Positions 24,286 through 32,217 of a stretch of DNA of 32,217 bases are shown one piece after another. The stretch spans positions 1 to 32,217 of the forward strand of contig CANFJP010000007.1 in NCBI GenBank assembly GCA_947447485.1, in the 5' to 3' direction. A program made the translations under genes and the position numbers. Within the stretch, counting starts at the first letter, position 1. Each line of letters starts with the position of its first letter. The notes beneath the pieces are model-generated. The model did not search any database. It saw nothing but the letters and a program-made list of their open reading frames with translations, and had not been told where the DNA came from. Source of the stretch: Chitinophagaceae bacterium (GTDB lineage Bacteria > Bacteroidota > Bacteroidia > Chitinophagales > Chitinophagaceae).

Positions 24286-26889
24286 TTATTGACGCCTCGC
24301 TAACACAACTACATTTTTATATTTTTTACTTTCTCCTTTGAGATTAAATACTTCGGTATAAATAATATATATCCCCATCCCTATTTGTTGATTGCTTTCA
24401 TTTAATCCATCCCATTTAAAAAATCCTTTCATTCCACACAAGACGCTTTTTTCCAAATAACGAACAGGTCTTCCTTCAGGATCATAAATAGTAATATTGG
24501 CTACATATCCTGGTTGGTTAAATTGATATTCAATCATTGTATAATCATCCTGCCCATCATTATCTGGACTAAATGTTTTAGGCAACACCAATATTTCATT
24601 GTTGGAAGTAGCAATGATGTTAGATTGAGAATTTTGATAGGACGGCGTTCCATAGCCAACATCACTTGCAGCGCTCTGCCAATTTTGTTCGTTTTGAGTG
24701 GTTGCATTACAATCAATTCTTTCCAACGCAACACCTTCTTTATTATTCAGCAGTTTAAAATGCCAGCTATCATTATAAGTAAGTTTATCCAATGTCAATC
24801 CTTGTTCATTTAATAAAATCACGGTTCCTTCGTCATCGTTGTAAGAAGGCATGTTATCTACATTGACAATAGCGGTAGGATTGTTTACAACATAATCTCG
24901 CTGTAAAATAAATCCATCCGAAGTTACTACAGCATACTCTTTAGGGAACCACGCATGGTTGTCTTTTTTGATAGTGGTTATATTATCAATGACACCTAAC
25001 GTGTTTAGATTGGCAATAGAAATATTTTTTAAGTTGAGTATTTTATTGCTTCGATTAAATAATTCTACGTAATCTACACCGTCGGAAGTTGGGTTAAACA
25101 ATATTTCATTCACTACTACATCCAAACTATCCGTAGGCTCAGAAAGTCCCACAAATACCTTATTATTTATTCCAATTGGATTGGCAATACAATCTGTTAC
25201 ACCATTGACCGAAAGCGTATATGTTTTATTGCGCAACAATGGATTTTGTAATACAATATTTATTTTGTCAAATATGGGCGCAACGGGGAACACCGATATG
25301 GGGTCGCCTATTCCATCGCTCATATTATAAAAATGTACATCACTCGCTTGCAAACTATCCAATGGTTCATTGAAATACAATGTGACATGCAAACTGTCTG
25401 TTGCAAATGCGCGAATCAATGCAGGAGAAGTAATATCAATATTAACAGCATCTTCGCTATTTATTTTTCCAGGCGTGCCTCCTATTAAAGACTTGCTTGC
25501 TATCCAATTGTCGAATCCTGTGCAGGGATTGTTTAAATCAATCATCTCGAGACTCCAGCCACCATTTTTTTTCATTTCATTTTTATACCATGAATCGGTA
25601 TAATGAATAGCATGAATACTTTTCCCTTCTGATGAAAGTAAATAAATTTCATCCTCTACATTTGATAAGCTGGGAAAATTCGTAACAGATATTGCAGTGC
25701 CAAATAAAGAAAGATTAGATAGCGCTCCGGTACTGCAAACAACAATCATGCTATCGGGTTGTAAAATAAAATCTGGTAAAGCACCGCTTTGCGTATTTGA
25801 TTTGCAAATCTTCCATCCTTTTAAATTGATAGGAAACAATGTATTGTTTCTCAGCTCAATCCATTCTTCATCTGGTAAGCCCACCACCGGACTTGGATCG
25901 GCCATTATTTCATCAATCAACACATCGAATGGCAATGATGTATAAATAAAAAAATGATTGATTGCATTGGTCATTTTATTCCCCATCACATCTGCTACTC
26001 CACTGATCGTAATTTCTAATTGAGTGCGAACAGGAAAAGCTGAGGCAAAAGTTATATGGACCATCGCATGATTGATTGCATCTCTGATAATATAAGTGGG
26101 GGTGTTTACATTATTGTTTACAACGTAATTATCAGTTAACTCACTACTGCTTTGTTCTACCGCCTCATTAAAAATCACCTCTATCGTATTGGGGCCTGTA
26201 ATATTAATTGCTTGAATGGTAGGAGGAATAATGTCAGGAACATACTCTTGTACAATGATTTTGTTGAAGAAATGTTTTTTAAAAAAAGAGGCCGTGCTTT
26301 GTTTAATTAGTAATCCAACAAAAGCAGATGTAGTGTACACCGAATCAACAGCAGTGCCTTCCATAAAATTTCCTGTCATATTAAGATCTCTTGTTAGTTC
26401 CCACTGATTTAAATTATTTCTGATAACTTTTATATCAATCGTATTATTAGTTGTATTCAGTACTCCATTGATTCCATCAATTAATTTTATAATTGCGCCA
26501 TTGTCTTTTCTATATAAAGAAATTTCATCGTCGGTATTTCCGATTCTTACAAAATATCCAACATTGGAAGATTGAGTGATATCGCTTAATGAAGCTGTCA
26601 GGTATATATCAATGTAGTTTGCAGACGAGGGATTGAATTGCATTTGAACAGAAAATTCCCATTGAGCATTCAGCGCTTTGGTAGATTGGGTAGACAAATA
26701 AAAACTGCTATTTGCAACGGTGGAATTGCTTTGAAGCTGTTGACTAGCATTGATTATCCAGGAAGACGTATCGCCAATCCAAGTGGGGTTGCTGGTAAAG
26801 TTTCCATCCGAAAAATCTTCAGATACCTGGCTAAAAACAGGACTGGAAAAAATGATAGCAATCAAAAAATAATAAATAGCTGTTTTCAT
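24286..26889 (-). CDS. Secreted multidomain protein with lamin-tail domains and C-terminal sorting-type domain
   Basis: An 867-residue exported protein. The signal peptide is about 1-20 (ending SSPVFSQ). Regions in order: a beta-rich LamG-like segment (about 22-215), a Big_5/SbsA Ig-like domain (about 220-310), a lamin-tail domain (about 325-470; IDEIMADPSPVVGLPDEEWI), a second Ig-like domain (about 480-580), a second lamin-tail domain (about 590-720; VVVNEILFNPTSDGVDYVEL), and a C-terminal FlgD-/CHU_C-like domain (about 770-867) beginning near FSPDNDGQDD and ending KNVVVLARRQ. That last domain resembles type IX secretion sorting regions, so surface display or release by T9SS is likely. No catalytic domain is visible. 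TATTTTTA at 26905-26912 (minus) may be its -7 box. Confidence 0.85.
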   Translation of the reverse strand: MKTAIYYFLIAIIFSSPVFSQVSEDFSDGNFTSNPTWIGDTSSWIINASQQLQSNSTVANSSFYLSTQSTKALNAQWEFSVQMQFNPSSANYIDIYLTASLSDITQSSNVGYFVRIGNTDDEISLYRKDNGAIIKLIDGINGVLNTTNNTIDIKVIRNNLNQWELTRDLNMTGNFMEGTAVDSVYTTSAFVGLLIKQSTASFFKKHFFNKIIVQEYVPDIIPPTIQAINITGPNTIEVIFNEAVEQSSSELTDNYVVNNNVNTPTYIIRDAINHAMVHITFASAFPVRTQLEITISGVADVMGNKMTNAINHFFIYTSLPFDVLIDEIMADPSPVVGLPDEEWIELRNNTLFPINLKGWKICKSNTQSGALPDFILQPDSMIVVCSTGALSNLSLFGTAISVTNFPSLSNVEDEIYLLSSEGKSIHAIHYTDSWYKNEMKKNGGWSLEMIDLNNPCTGFDNWIASKSLIGGTPGKINSEDAVNIDITSPALIRAFATDSLHVTLYFNEPLDSLQASDVHFYNMSDGIGDPISVFPVAPIFDKINIVLQNPLLRNKTYTLSVNGVTDCIANPIGINNKVFVGLSEPTDSLDVVVNEILFNPTSDGVDYVELFNRSNKILNLKNISIANLNTLGVIDNITTIKKDNHAWFPKEYAVVTSDGFILQRDYVVNNPTAIVNVDNMPSYNDDEGTVILLNEQGLTLDKLTYNDSWHFKLLNNKEGVALERIDCNATTQNEQNWQSAASDVGYGTPSYQNSQSNIIATSNNEILVLPKTFSPDNDGQDDYTMIEYQFNQPGYVANITIYDPEGRPVRYLEKSVLCGMKGFFKWDGLNESNQQIGMGIYIIYTEVFNLKGESKKYKNVVVLARRQ

Positions 26890-27034
26890 ATTAATGAGTT
26901 TGACTAAAAATAATCTGAAAGAGAATTGATTCAGGAAGAAGGGCTTATATAGGCGCAGTTAACTGTTTACAAACGACCACCTTTATTATATTCAAAAAGA
27001 CGCGGTACATGTAAGACAAATGGAAACGAAAGCA

Positions 27035-27042
27035 TATTTTTG
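27035..27042 (+). promoter_or_regulatory. -7 box (TATTTTTG) of asd
   Basis: TATTTTTG matches TAnnTTTG and lies 20 bp before the asd ATG, predicting a leader of about 15 nt. No TTTG at the expected -33 position. Confidence 0.5.
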
Positions 27043-27062
27043 CTATCATTAAATAGTAAGAC

Positions 27063-28058
27063 ATGAAAGTTGCAGTAGTAGGCGCCACAGGATTGGTAGG
27101 CACAAAAATGTTGGAAGTATTAGCTGAAAGAGGTTTTCCAGTAACGGAGCTTATCCCTGTAGCATCTGAAAAATCAATTGGAAAAACGATTGTGTTTAAT
27201 GGAGCGTCATTCCCAATAGTTGGAATACAAGAAGCCATTAATAAAAATCCTGCGGTAGCTATTTTTTCTGCGGGAAGTACTATATCATTAGAATGGGCTC
27301 CTCAATTTGCAAAAGCAGGAATTACGGTTATTGACAATTCAAGTGCCTGGCGCATGGATGCTACTAAAAAATTAGTAGTGCCAGAAGTAAACGGAGATGT
27401 TCTAACAGCGGCAGATAAAATTATTGCGAATCCAAATTGTTCTACCATTCAAATGGTGGTGGTATTGAAACCCCTACACGATCGTTATAAAATAAAAAGA
27501 GTAGTAGTAAGCACCTATCAAAGCGTAACTGGTACCGGCATTAAAGCGGTCACTCAGCTCATGAATGAAAGGATTGGTAAGGAGGGTGAAATGGCTTATA
27601 AATATCCTATTGATCTTAATGCCATTCCACACATTGATTCTTTTTTAGACAATGGTTATACAAAAGAAGAAATGAAGATGACGAATGAAACAAAAAAAAT
27701 AATGGCTGATGATTCAATTAAAGTAACAGCAACCTGCGTTCGTATTCCAACAGTAGGCGGACATAGCGAAGCTGTAAATATTGAACTTGAAAACGACTTT
27801 GATCTTGCTGATGTAAAAAAGTTACTTGCCGAATCACCCGGCATTGTTTTAAAAGACGATGTAGCGAATTTCATTTATCCAATGCCATTAACGGCGCACG
27901 ACAAAGACGATACTTTTGTAGGCAGACTTAGAAGAGATGAAACACAACCCAATACACTCAACTGCTGGATTGTAAGTGATAATTTGCGAAAGGGCGCTGC
28001 TACGAATGCTATACAAATTGCTGAAACGTTGCTACAAAAAGGATTTATACAAAAATAG
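27063..28058 (+). CDS. asd: Aspartate-semialdehyde dehydrogenase
   Basis: A 331-residue enzyme of the lysine/threonine/methionine pathway that reduces aspartyl phosphate to the semialdehyde with NADPH. The dinucleotide motif GATGLVG lies at 7-13. The catalytic cysteine is C126 in NPNCSTIQ, and the catalytic histidine is H234 in VGGHSEAVN. DNSSAWRMD at 91-99 and YQSVTGTG at 152-159 are family motifs. Length is normal. It stands alone and converges with the ferredoxin oxidoreductase gene, 10 bp between stops. Confidence 0.97.
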   Translation: MKVAVVGATGLVGTKMLEVLAERGFPVTELIPVASEKSIGKTIVFNGASFPIVGIQEAINKNPAVAIFSAGSTISLEWAPQFAKAGITVIDNSSAWRMDATKKLVVPEVNGDVLTAADKIIANPNCSTIQMVVVLKPLHDRYKIKRVVVSTYQSVTGTGIKAVTQLMNERIGKEGEMAYKYPIDLNAIPHIDSFLDNGYTKEEMKMTNETKKIMADDSIKVTATCVRIPTVGGHSEAVNIELENDFDLADVKKLLAESPGIVLKDDVANFIYPMPLTAHDKDDTFVGRLRRDETQPNTLNCWIVSDNLRKGAATNAIQIAETLLQKGFIQK

Positions 28059-28063
28059 AGAAG

Positions 28064-28097
28064 GTGGATTATGAAATCGTCCAAATTTCATTTCCAC
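28064..28097. terminator. Possible bidirectional terminator between asd and the ferredoxin oxidoreductase gene
   Basis: An imperfect inverted repeat pairs GTGGA...ATGAAAT (28064-28077) with ATTTCAT...TCCAC (28085-28097), 12 bp with one small internal loop. It lies just after asd and covers the stop of the convergent gene. A T-rich stretch follows on the minus strand (CTTCTCTATTTTTG) but not on the plus strand. Confidence 0.35.
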
Positions 28098-29100
28098 GCA
28101 ATAATTTATCTAAAGAGCCCTTGCCTTTTTTTGCTATGACTTCTTCTATTTGCATAGTCATCATATCTTCATAACACGCTCTTTCTTTCTGATAAAAAAC
28201 ACCAAAAGGTCTGGGTAAATGATCTTGTAAAGCGGGATCGTCAAACATTCTTACCAAAATTTGTGCTTTATAAAAATCTTTTTCATCGTGGATCCAGCAA
28301 TCATCCTTGCTAGCGCCTTCTTGTAAATCAACGACTACAGGCTTAAATCCATCGAGCTTAATTCCTTTATTTTGAGAAGGGCCAAATACAAGTGGCTGGC
28401 CTTGTTCAAGAAAAATAGCCTCTGCCGCTTTTGAACTTTTTTCTGTAAATACTTCAAAGGCGCCATCATTGAAAATATTGCAATTCTGATATATTTCCAG
28501 AAACGAAGTGCCTTTGTGTGCATTTGATCTAAGAAGCATGGCTTGCAAATGCTTAGGGTCTCTATCCATTGACCTAGCTATAAAACTTGCGTCTGCTCCC
28601 ATTGCCAATGCCAATGGGTTGAAAGGATGATCAATGCTACCAAAAGGAGTGCTCTTGGTGATTTTATGTTCTTCTGAAGTAGGTGAATATTGCCCTTTGG
28701 TAAGACCATAAATCTGATTGTTGAATAATAAAATATTGACATCAAAATTTCTGCGCAATAAATGAATGGTATGATTTCCGCCAATACTCAATCCATCTCC
28801 ATCCCCTGTAACAATCCATACGCTCAATTCGGGGCGAGCAGCCTTTAATCCACTAGCCACCGCGGTAGCTCTTCCATGAATGCTGTGCATGCCATAGGTG
28901 TTCATATAATAAGGAAAGCGACTACTACATCCAATACCAGAAACAATGACAATATTTTCTCTTGGAATGCCAAGCGTAGGCATTACTTTTTGTACCTGGG
29001 CCAATATTGAATAATCTCCACAACCAGGACACCAACGTACTTCCTGATCTGTAGAAAAGTCTTTTGATGTTAATGGGGAAGCGGTGGAAATATCACTCAT
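28069..29100 (-). CDS. 2-oxoacid:ferredoxin oxidoreductase, beta subunit (KorB-like)
   Basis: A 343-residue thiamine-diphosphate enzyme subunit. CPGCGDY (24-30) and C58 in GIGCSSR match Fe-S-associated cysteines of the beta subunit. The ThDP/Mg motif is GDGDGLSIGGNH (99-110), completed by NNQIYGLTKGQYSPTS (127-142). With an alpha subunit it would oxidise 2-oxoglutarate or a related 2-oxoacid to the acyl-CoA and reduce ferredoxin. No alpha-subunit gene lies on either side: asd converges downstream, and the amidase gene is upstream. TAACTTTA at 29122-29129 (minus) may be its -7 box. Substrate is inferred from similarity to KorB. Confidence 0.9.
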   Translation of the reverse strand: MSDISTASPLTSKDFSTDQEVRWCPGCGDYSILAQVQKVMPTLGIPRENIVIVSGIGCSSRFPYYMNTYGMHSIHGRATAVASGLKAARPELSVWIVTGDGDGLSIGGNHTIHLLRRNFDVNILLFNNQIYGLTKGQYSPTSEEHKITKSTPFGSIDHPFNPLALAMGADASFIARSMDRDPKHLQAMLLRSNAHKGTSFLEIYQNCNIFNDGAFEVFTEKSSKAAEAIFLEQGQPLVFGPSQNKGIKLDGFKPVVVDLQEGASKDDCWIHDEKDFYKAQILVRMFDDPALQDHLPRPFGVFYQKERACYEDMMTMQIEEVIAKKGKGSLDKLLRGNEIWTIS

Positions 29101-29244
29101 GTTTTAAAACTTTAGATGATGTAAAGTTAGTATATAATAGATATTTTATAAGAAATTTCATATTTATACTAAAATACAAATTTTCTATACCGCTTGTTAG
29201 GAAAAGCTTTACTATAATTACTCTTGCAACTAGTTATATTAATC

Positions 29245-31005
29245 TTATTTACATCCTTCTAAAAAGTCCTTCACTCCTTCTACTATTTTTTCTGCCATCT
29301 TTTGTTGAAATGATTCATCAAGCATTTTCATTTCTTCTTCAGGATTGCTTAAAAACAAAGTTTCAATTAATGCATTGGGATATTCTGTTGGGCTATTCAG
29401 CATAAAATTAAAAGAACCATTGTTTCCATATTCTTGCAACCCAAGCTCCAGCATGCGTTTATAAATAGCATTGCTCAGTGGCCTAAATCCTATGTAGCGA
29501 TAAAATGTACTAGTTCCCTGAATGTGTATTGGATCTGCAGAAGAATTTAAATGTATACTTAAAAGTAAATCAGGGAGGGTATCTCTATAAAAAAGAATAC
29601 GTTCTTTGTTATCAAAAAATTGTTCTGTTTCTCTGGTCATGATAACTTTCGCTCCGGCATGTTCAAGTAATTTTTTAAGTTTAAGCGAAAGGGCCAACGC
29701 GAGATTTTTTTCAGCCACTCCTGTAGGTCCACCTGCTCCTGTATTGGTACCACCATGGCCTGCATCTATTGCAATCGTAAGTTTTTTTAAGGAGAGCTCT
29801 GCGGGCTGTTGCTTTATTTTAACAACCAACACATTTCCTTTATAATAAATTTGATGTCCCCAATGTTGATGATGTTTAAGTTGAATGGTGATTCTAAAAA
29901 TATCATCTGCTATTTGTTCGTACTGAACATCTTTTATTTCTTTAATTGAATTCAATTGGTTTATCCAATTCGTATTATTGGTGGCTCCAAAAATATCTAC
30001 AACAATTTTAGAGGGATCTGTTAATTGAAAAGACTGATAAGGTAATTTGTTGGTCAATTCAATATTAACATAATCATAAGCAGAGTCGCCATATATTCTC
30101 CATTTACCTGTTAGCGCCGACGGAGAAAAAGTTCCCTTAGGCATTAAAGTGACAAGTTCATCTGGTATATAAGCAGATCTATTTTTTGCCAATTGTACTT
30201 TATAATGTGTACCTACCTTCCCTATTATTTTCAGTGGAATCAAACTATCTAGATAGCCGATTTTAGCGCCTCCTAGCCTATCGTCTCCTAAGCCATATTC
30301 TAAATGAGCCAAGCGTCCTTTCGTGATTACAATATCAGAATCGCTTTCTCTCATCACTGAAAACAGATTGCGGGTTTCTTTTGTACTCTTTTTACCTAGA
30401 CTATCTATAATGGTAACTGGAATTTTAAATTTTTGAAAAGTGTCTGTTTTTTGAATTTCATACATTCCCTGATAAATCCCTGTCATTCCATTAGTAGAAG
30501 AAACAGGCATTTCATATAACGGTATATTATTAAACAAAACCGCAGTTATCCCTGGATAGGCTTTTACTTTGAATTTTATTTTATCGCCCGTCCTTAATAA
30601 AAGATTTCCATCTGGAAAGGTTTGTATGCTTTCAATGCCAAACTGCTTTACTGGTTCAGCAGGCAAGGGAACTGAATAATTGTATTCGATTGTTTTTGAT
30701 ACAGAATTGATATCATTTATACTAGCAACAATTGTAAAAGATGTATCTCCTTCTAGCAAGTTCAACTCATAGGCAAAGGCACCCGTTGGATATACTTTTA
30801 CCATTTCATCATTAATAGAAAGTAAACAAGATTTGCAAGTACTTCCAATAATAAATTGCTGAGCACCATTGGCATTATTAATTGCTTTCAGTGGTTCAAC
30901 AAGTTTTATAAAAGGCTTTTCTTGCTGTTGAGAATAGGCTGAAGAAAAAGAAAAAAGAATTCCTATTAAAATATATAGAAGCCTGTTGTTAGAAGTGCCT
31001 TTCAT
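29245..31005 (-). CDS. Exported N-acetylmuramoyl-L-alanine amidase (Amidase_3)
   Basis: A 586-residue exported protein that cleaves the amide between N-acetylmuramic acid and the stem peptide. The signal peptide covers about 1-25. Domains: a beta-rich N-terminal region (about 30-220), an SH3-like segment (about 225-290), an AMIN-like domain (about 300-398) and the zinc amidase domain (about 407-586). Zinc ligands H417 (DAGHGG), E432 (GVAEKN) and H485 (LSIHLN), and catalytic E548 (LIETLFLSN), are all present, so it should be active. AMIN domains usually target septal or envelope sites. It follows the acyl-CoA dehydrogenase gene by 24 bp. Confidence 0.93.
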   Translation of the reverse strand: MKGTSNNRLLYILIGILFSFSSAYSQQQEKPFIKLVEPLKAINNANGAQQFIIGSTCKSCLLSINDEMVKVYPTGAFAYELNLLEGDTSFTIVASINDINSVSKTIEYNYSVPLPAEPVKQFGIESIQTFPDGNLLLRTGDKIKFKVKAYPGITAVLFNNIPLYEMPVSSTNGMTGIYQGMYEIQKTDTFQKFKIPVTIIDSLGKKSTKETRNLFSVMRESDSDIVITKGRLAHLEYGLGDDRLGGAKIGYLDSLIPLKIIGKVGTHYKVQLAKNRSAYIPDELVTLMPKGTFSPSALTGKWRIYGDSAYDYVNIELTNKLPYQSFQLTDPSKIVVDIFGATNNTNWINQLNSIKEIKDVQYEQIADDIFRITIQLKHHQHWGHQIYYKGNVLVVKIKQQPAELSLKKLTIAIDAGHGGTNTGAGGPTGVAEKNLALALSLKLKKLLEHAGAKVIMTRETEQFFDNKERILFYRDTLPDLLLSIHLNSSADPIHIQGTSTFYRYIGFRPLSNAIYKRMLELGLQEYGNNGSFNFMLNSPTEYPNALIETLFLSNPEEEMKMLDESFQQKMAEKIVEGVKDFLEGCK

Positions 31006-31029
31006 TCAATAAAAATAACATTATAAATT

Positions 31030-32217
31030 CTATGATAGAGAATATTTATTATCGGAAATCAATTTATCAGCAATTCTTCTTCTTGCCTCTTTGCTATTAA
31101 ACGAAGGGGTTTTAGTGAATCTTTTTAATCCCAATAAAAGCATTCTTTGTTCATCGCCCTCTGTGAAAGCATTAATGGCTTCTTTTCCTGCTTTGTTTAA
31201 TTTATCAATCGCATCGTATAAATAACAATGCATCATATCTGTATAAATAGCAATAGAAGCATGTGTATTTTTTTCAGTCATTTTCATTACTCTCAACAAT
31301 GCGCTTTCTGCAGTGAAAGTTACAATAGCCATATCGGCAATATTCATTAGTATTTCTTGTTCATTTTGAAGATTCATCATTAATTTTTGCACTGCTGTTC
31401 CGGCTACCATTAGAATCGCTTTTTTCATCTCAATGATACTTTTCTTCTCAGATGAAAATGCGCTATCCTCTTCTTTACCAAAATCAGGAATGCTCATTAA
31501 TTCTTTTGAAACAGCCATGGCAGCAGTCATTAAATCTAATTTCCCTTTCATGGCACGTTTTAGCATCATGTCCACGGTGAGCAACCGATTGATTTCATTG
31601 GTTCCTTCAAAAATTCTATTAATGCGACTGTCCCTGTAAGAGCGACTGATTGAATATTCATCACTAAAGCCGTTGCCCCCATGAATTTGTACTCCTTCAT
31701 CTACTACAAAGTCTAGCACTTCGCTGCCTTCTACTTTTAGCATAGCACATTCAATGGCATATTCTTCGGCTGCTCCTAATAGTGCTTCGTTGAATGGTTT
31801 TCCAGCAGCGATTAATTCTTTTTCTTTATCCTCAATCCATTTAGCTGTTCTATATAAAGCACTTTCTGACGACCATATACGAATAGCCATTTCAGCAAGC
31901 TTATGTTTGATGGCTCCAAAAGTAGCAATCGGCTTATTGAATTGTTCTCTTGTGTTAGCATATACTACACTGTCCGTTAATGCAAGCTTAGCGCCTCCCA
32001 ATACAGCTGCACATAATTTTAATCGACCAATATTTAAAATATTAAATGCGATGATATGGCCTTTGCCTATTTCGCCTAACACATTTTCTACAGGAACTTT
32101 ACAATCTTGAAAATAAAGCTGTACGGTAGAAGATCCTTTGATACCCATCTTGTGTTCTTCTGGGCCTTGAGTAAAACCCTCCATTCCACGTTCAATAATA
32201 AACGCAGTAAATTTATC
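31030..32217 (-). CDS. Acyl-CoA dehydrogenase, C-terminal 395 residues (cut by the window edge)
   Basis: The frame is open through the right edge: the last 33 bases continue it as DKFTAFIIERG before MEGFTQGPEEHKMGIKGSS. The visible part covers the end of the middle beta domain, the C-terminal helical domain with DEGVQIHGGNGFSDEYSISR and the catalytic-region IFEGTNEINRL. It also has an extra C-terminal helical domain of about 150 residues, typical of the roughly 600-residue acyl-CoA dehydrogenases. The enzyme oxidises acyl-CoA to enoyl-CoA with FAD. The true start lies outside the window; a methionine at 32184 is internal. The amidase gene follows by 24 bp. Confidence 0.93.
   Translation of the reverse strand, partial: DKFTAFIIERGMEGFTQGPEEHKMGIKGSSTVQLYFQDCKVPVENVLGEIGKGHIIAFNILNIGRLKLCAAVLGGAKLALTDSVVYANTREQFNKPIATFGAIKHKLAEMAIRIWSSESALYRTAKWIEDKEKELIAAGKPFNEALLGAAEEYAIECAMLKVEGSEVLDFVVDEGVQIHGGNGFSDEYSISRSYRDSRINRIFEGTNEINRLLTVDMMLKRAMKGKLDLMTAAMAVSKELMSIPDFGKEEDSAFSSEKKSIIEMKKAILMVAGTAVQKLMMNLQNEQEILMNIADMAIVTFTAESALLRVMKMTEKNTHASIAIYTDMMHCYLYDAIDKLNKAGKEAINAFTEGDEQRMLLLGLKRFTKTPSFNSKEARRRIADKLISDNKYSLS

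Noticed and set aside
26957-26966. CAGTTAACTG palindrome between the lamin-tail gene and asd
   Set aside because: A 10-bp palindrome is expected by chance in a spacer of this size, and it is not aligned with either promoter.
31006-31029. Separate promoter for the amidase gene
   Set aside because: The 24-bp gap after the acyl-CoA dehydrogenase gene contains no TAnnTTTG box on the minus strand.

Overview
This 32.2 kb window is a stretch of ordinary chromosome from an AT-rich member of the Bacteroidota. The gene content most resembles Chitinophagaceae or close relatives; that placement is an inference from protein style, not a database result. Supporting signs are promoters of the Bacteroidota type (TTTG-N19-TAnnTTTG), almost no Shine-Dalgarno sequences, a DUF4834-type small protein, a large secreted lamin-tail protein with a C-terminal sorting-type domain, a two-parvulin SurA-like chaperone, and tight gene packing. 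I see no insertion sequence, prophage, CRISPR array, integrase or rRNA.

Layout. (1) 1-1.5 kb, minus strand: the first codons of an unidentified gene, a Crp/Fnr-family regulator with a 22-bp perfect palindrome upstream, a tRNA-Asn with a good promoter and terminator, and a Rieske-type ferredoxin. (2) 1.5-9.0 kb, minus strand: the translation block rimP-nusA-infB, followed by a SurA-like PPIase, hflX and the Rieske gene. The rimP leader holds a strong terminator-like hairpin. The three spacers after infB each carry a repeat made of GTTNAAC-like units arranged as an inverted repeat. (3) 9.07-16.4 kb, plus strand: a DUF4834 gene, then a phenylacetate-degradation cluster: TetR regulator, paaE, paaA, paaB, paaC, paaD, an MgtC/SapB-family membrane protein, paaG, paaI, paaY. 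(4) 16.4-18.4 kb, plus strand: obg and a lipid kinase. (5) 18.4-21.7 kb, minus strand: heme A synthase and a polytopic patatin-like phospholipase whose 3' end overlaps the lipid kinase. (6) 21.7-24.3 kb: rnhB (+), a YciO/TsaC-family gene (-), a PfkB-family kinase with a small membrane protein (+). (7) 24.3-32.2 kb: the secreted lamin-tail protein (-), asd (+), a 2-oxoacid:ferredoxin oxidoreductase beta subunit (-), and an acyl-CoA dehydrogenase (cut by the window edge) followed by an N-acetylmuramoyl-L-alanine amidase (-).

How the genes work together. The paa cluster encodes the phenylacetyl-CoA epoxidase (PaaA/B/C with reductase PaaE and maturation factor PaaD), the epoxide isomerase PaaG and two thioesterase-type accessory proteins (PaaI, PaaY). 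The CoA ligase and the lower-pathway enzymes (PaaK, PaaZ, PaaF/H/J) are not in the window. A palindrome overlapping the TetR gene's own promoter suggests autoregulation of the whole cluster. The rimP-nusA-infB block is the conserved ribosome-maturation/termination/initiation operon.

No obviously new enzyme system is present. The most unusual material is non-coding: the GTTNAAC inverted-repeat elements, the rimP leader hairpin, the two operator-like palindromes, and several -7 boxes placed so close to the start codon that near-leaderless mRNAs are predicted. No single gene-free stretch exceeds about 270 bases; the longest, 685-950, holds the 22-bp palindrome and the tRNA terminator and otherwise nothing I can identify.
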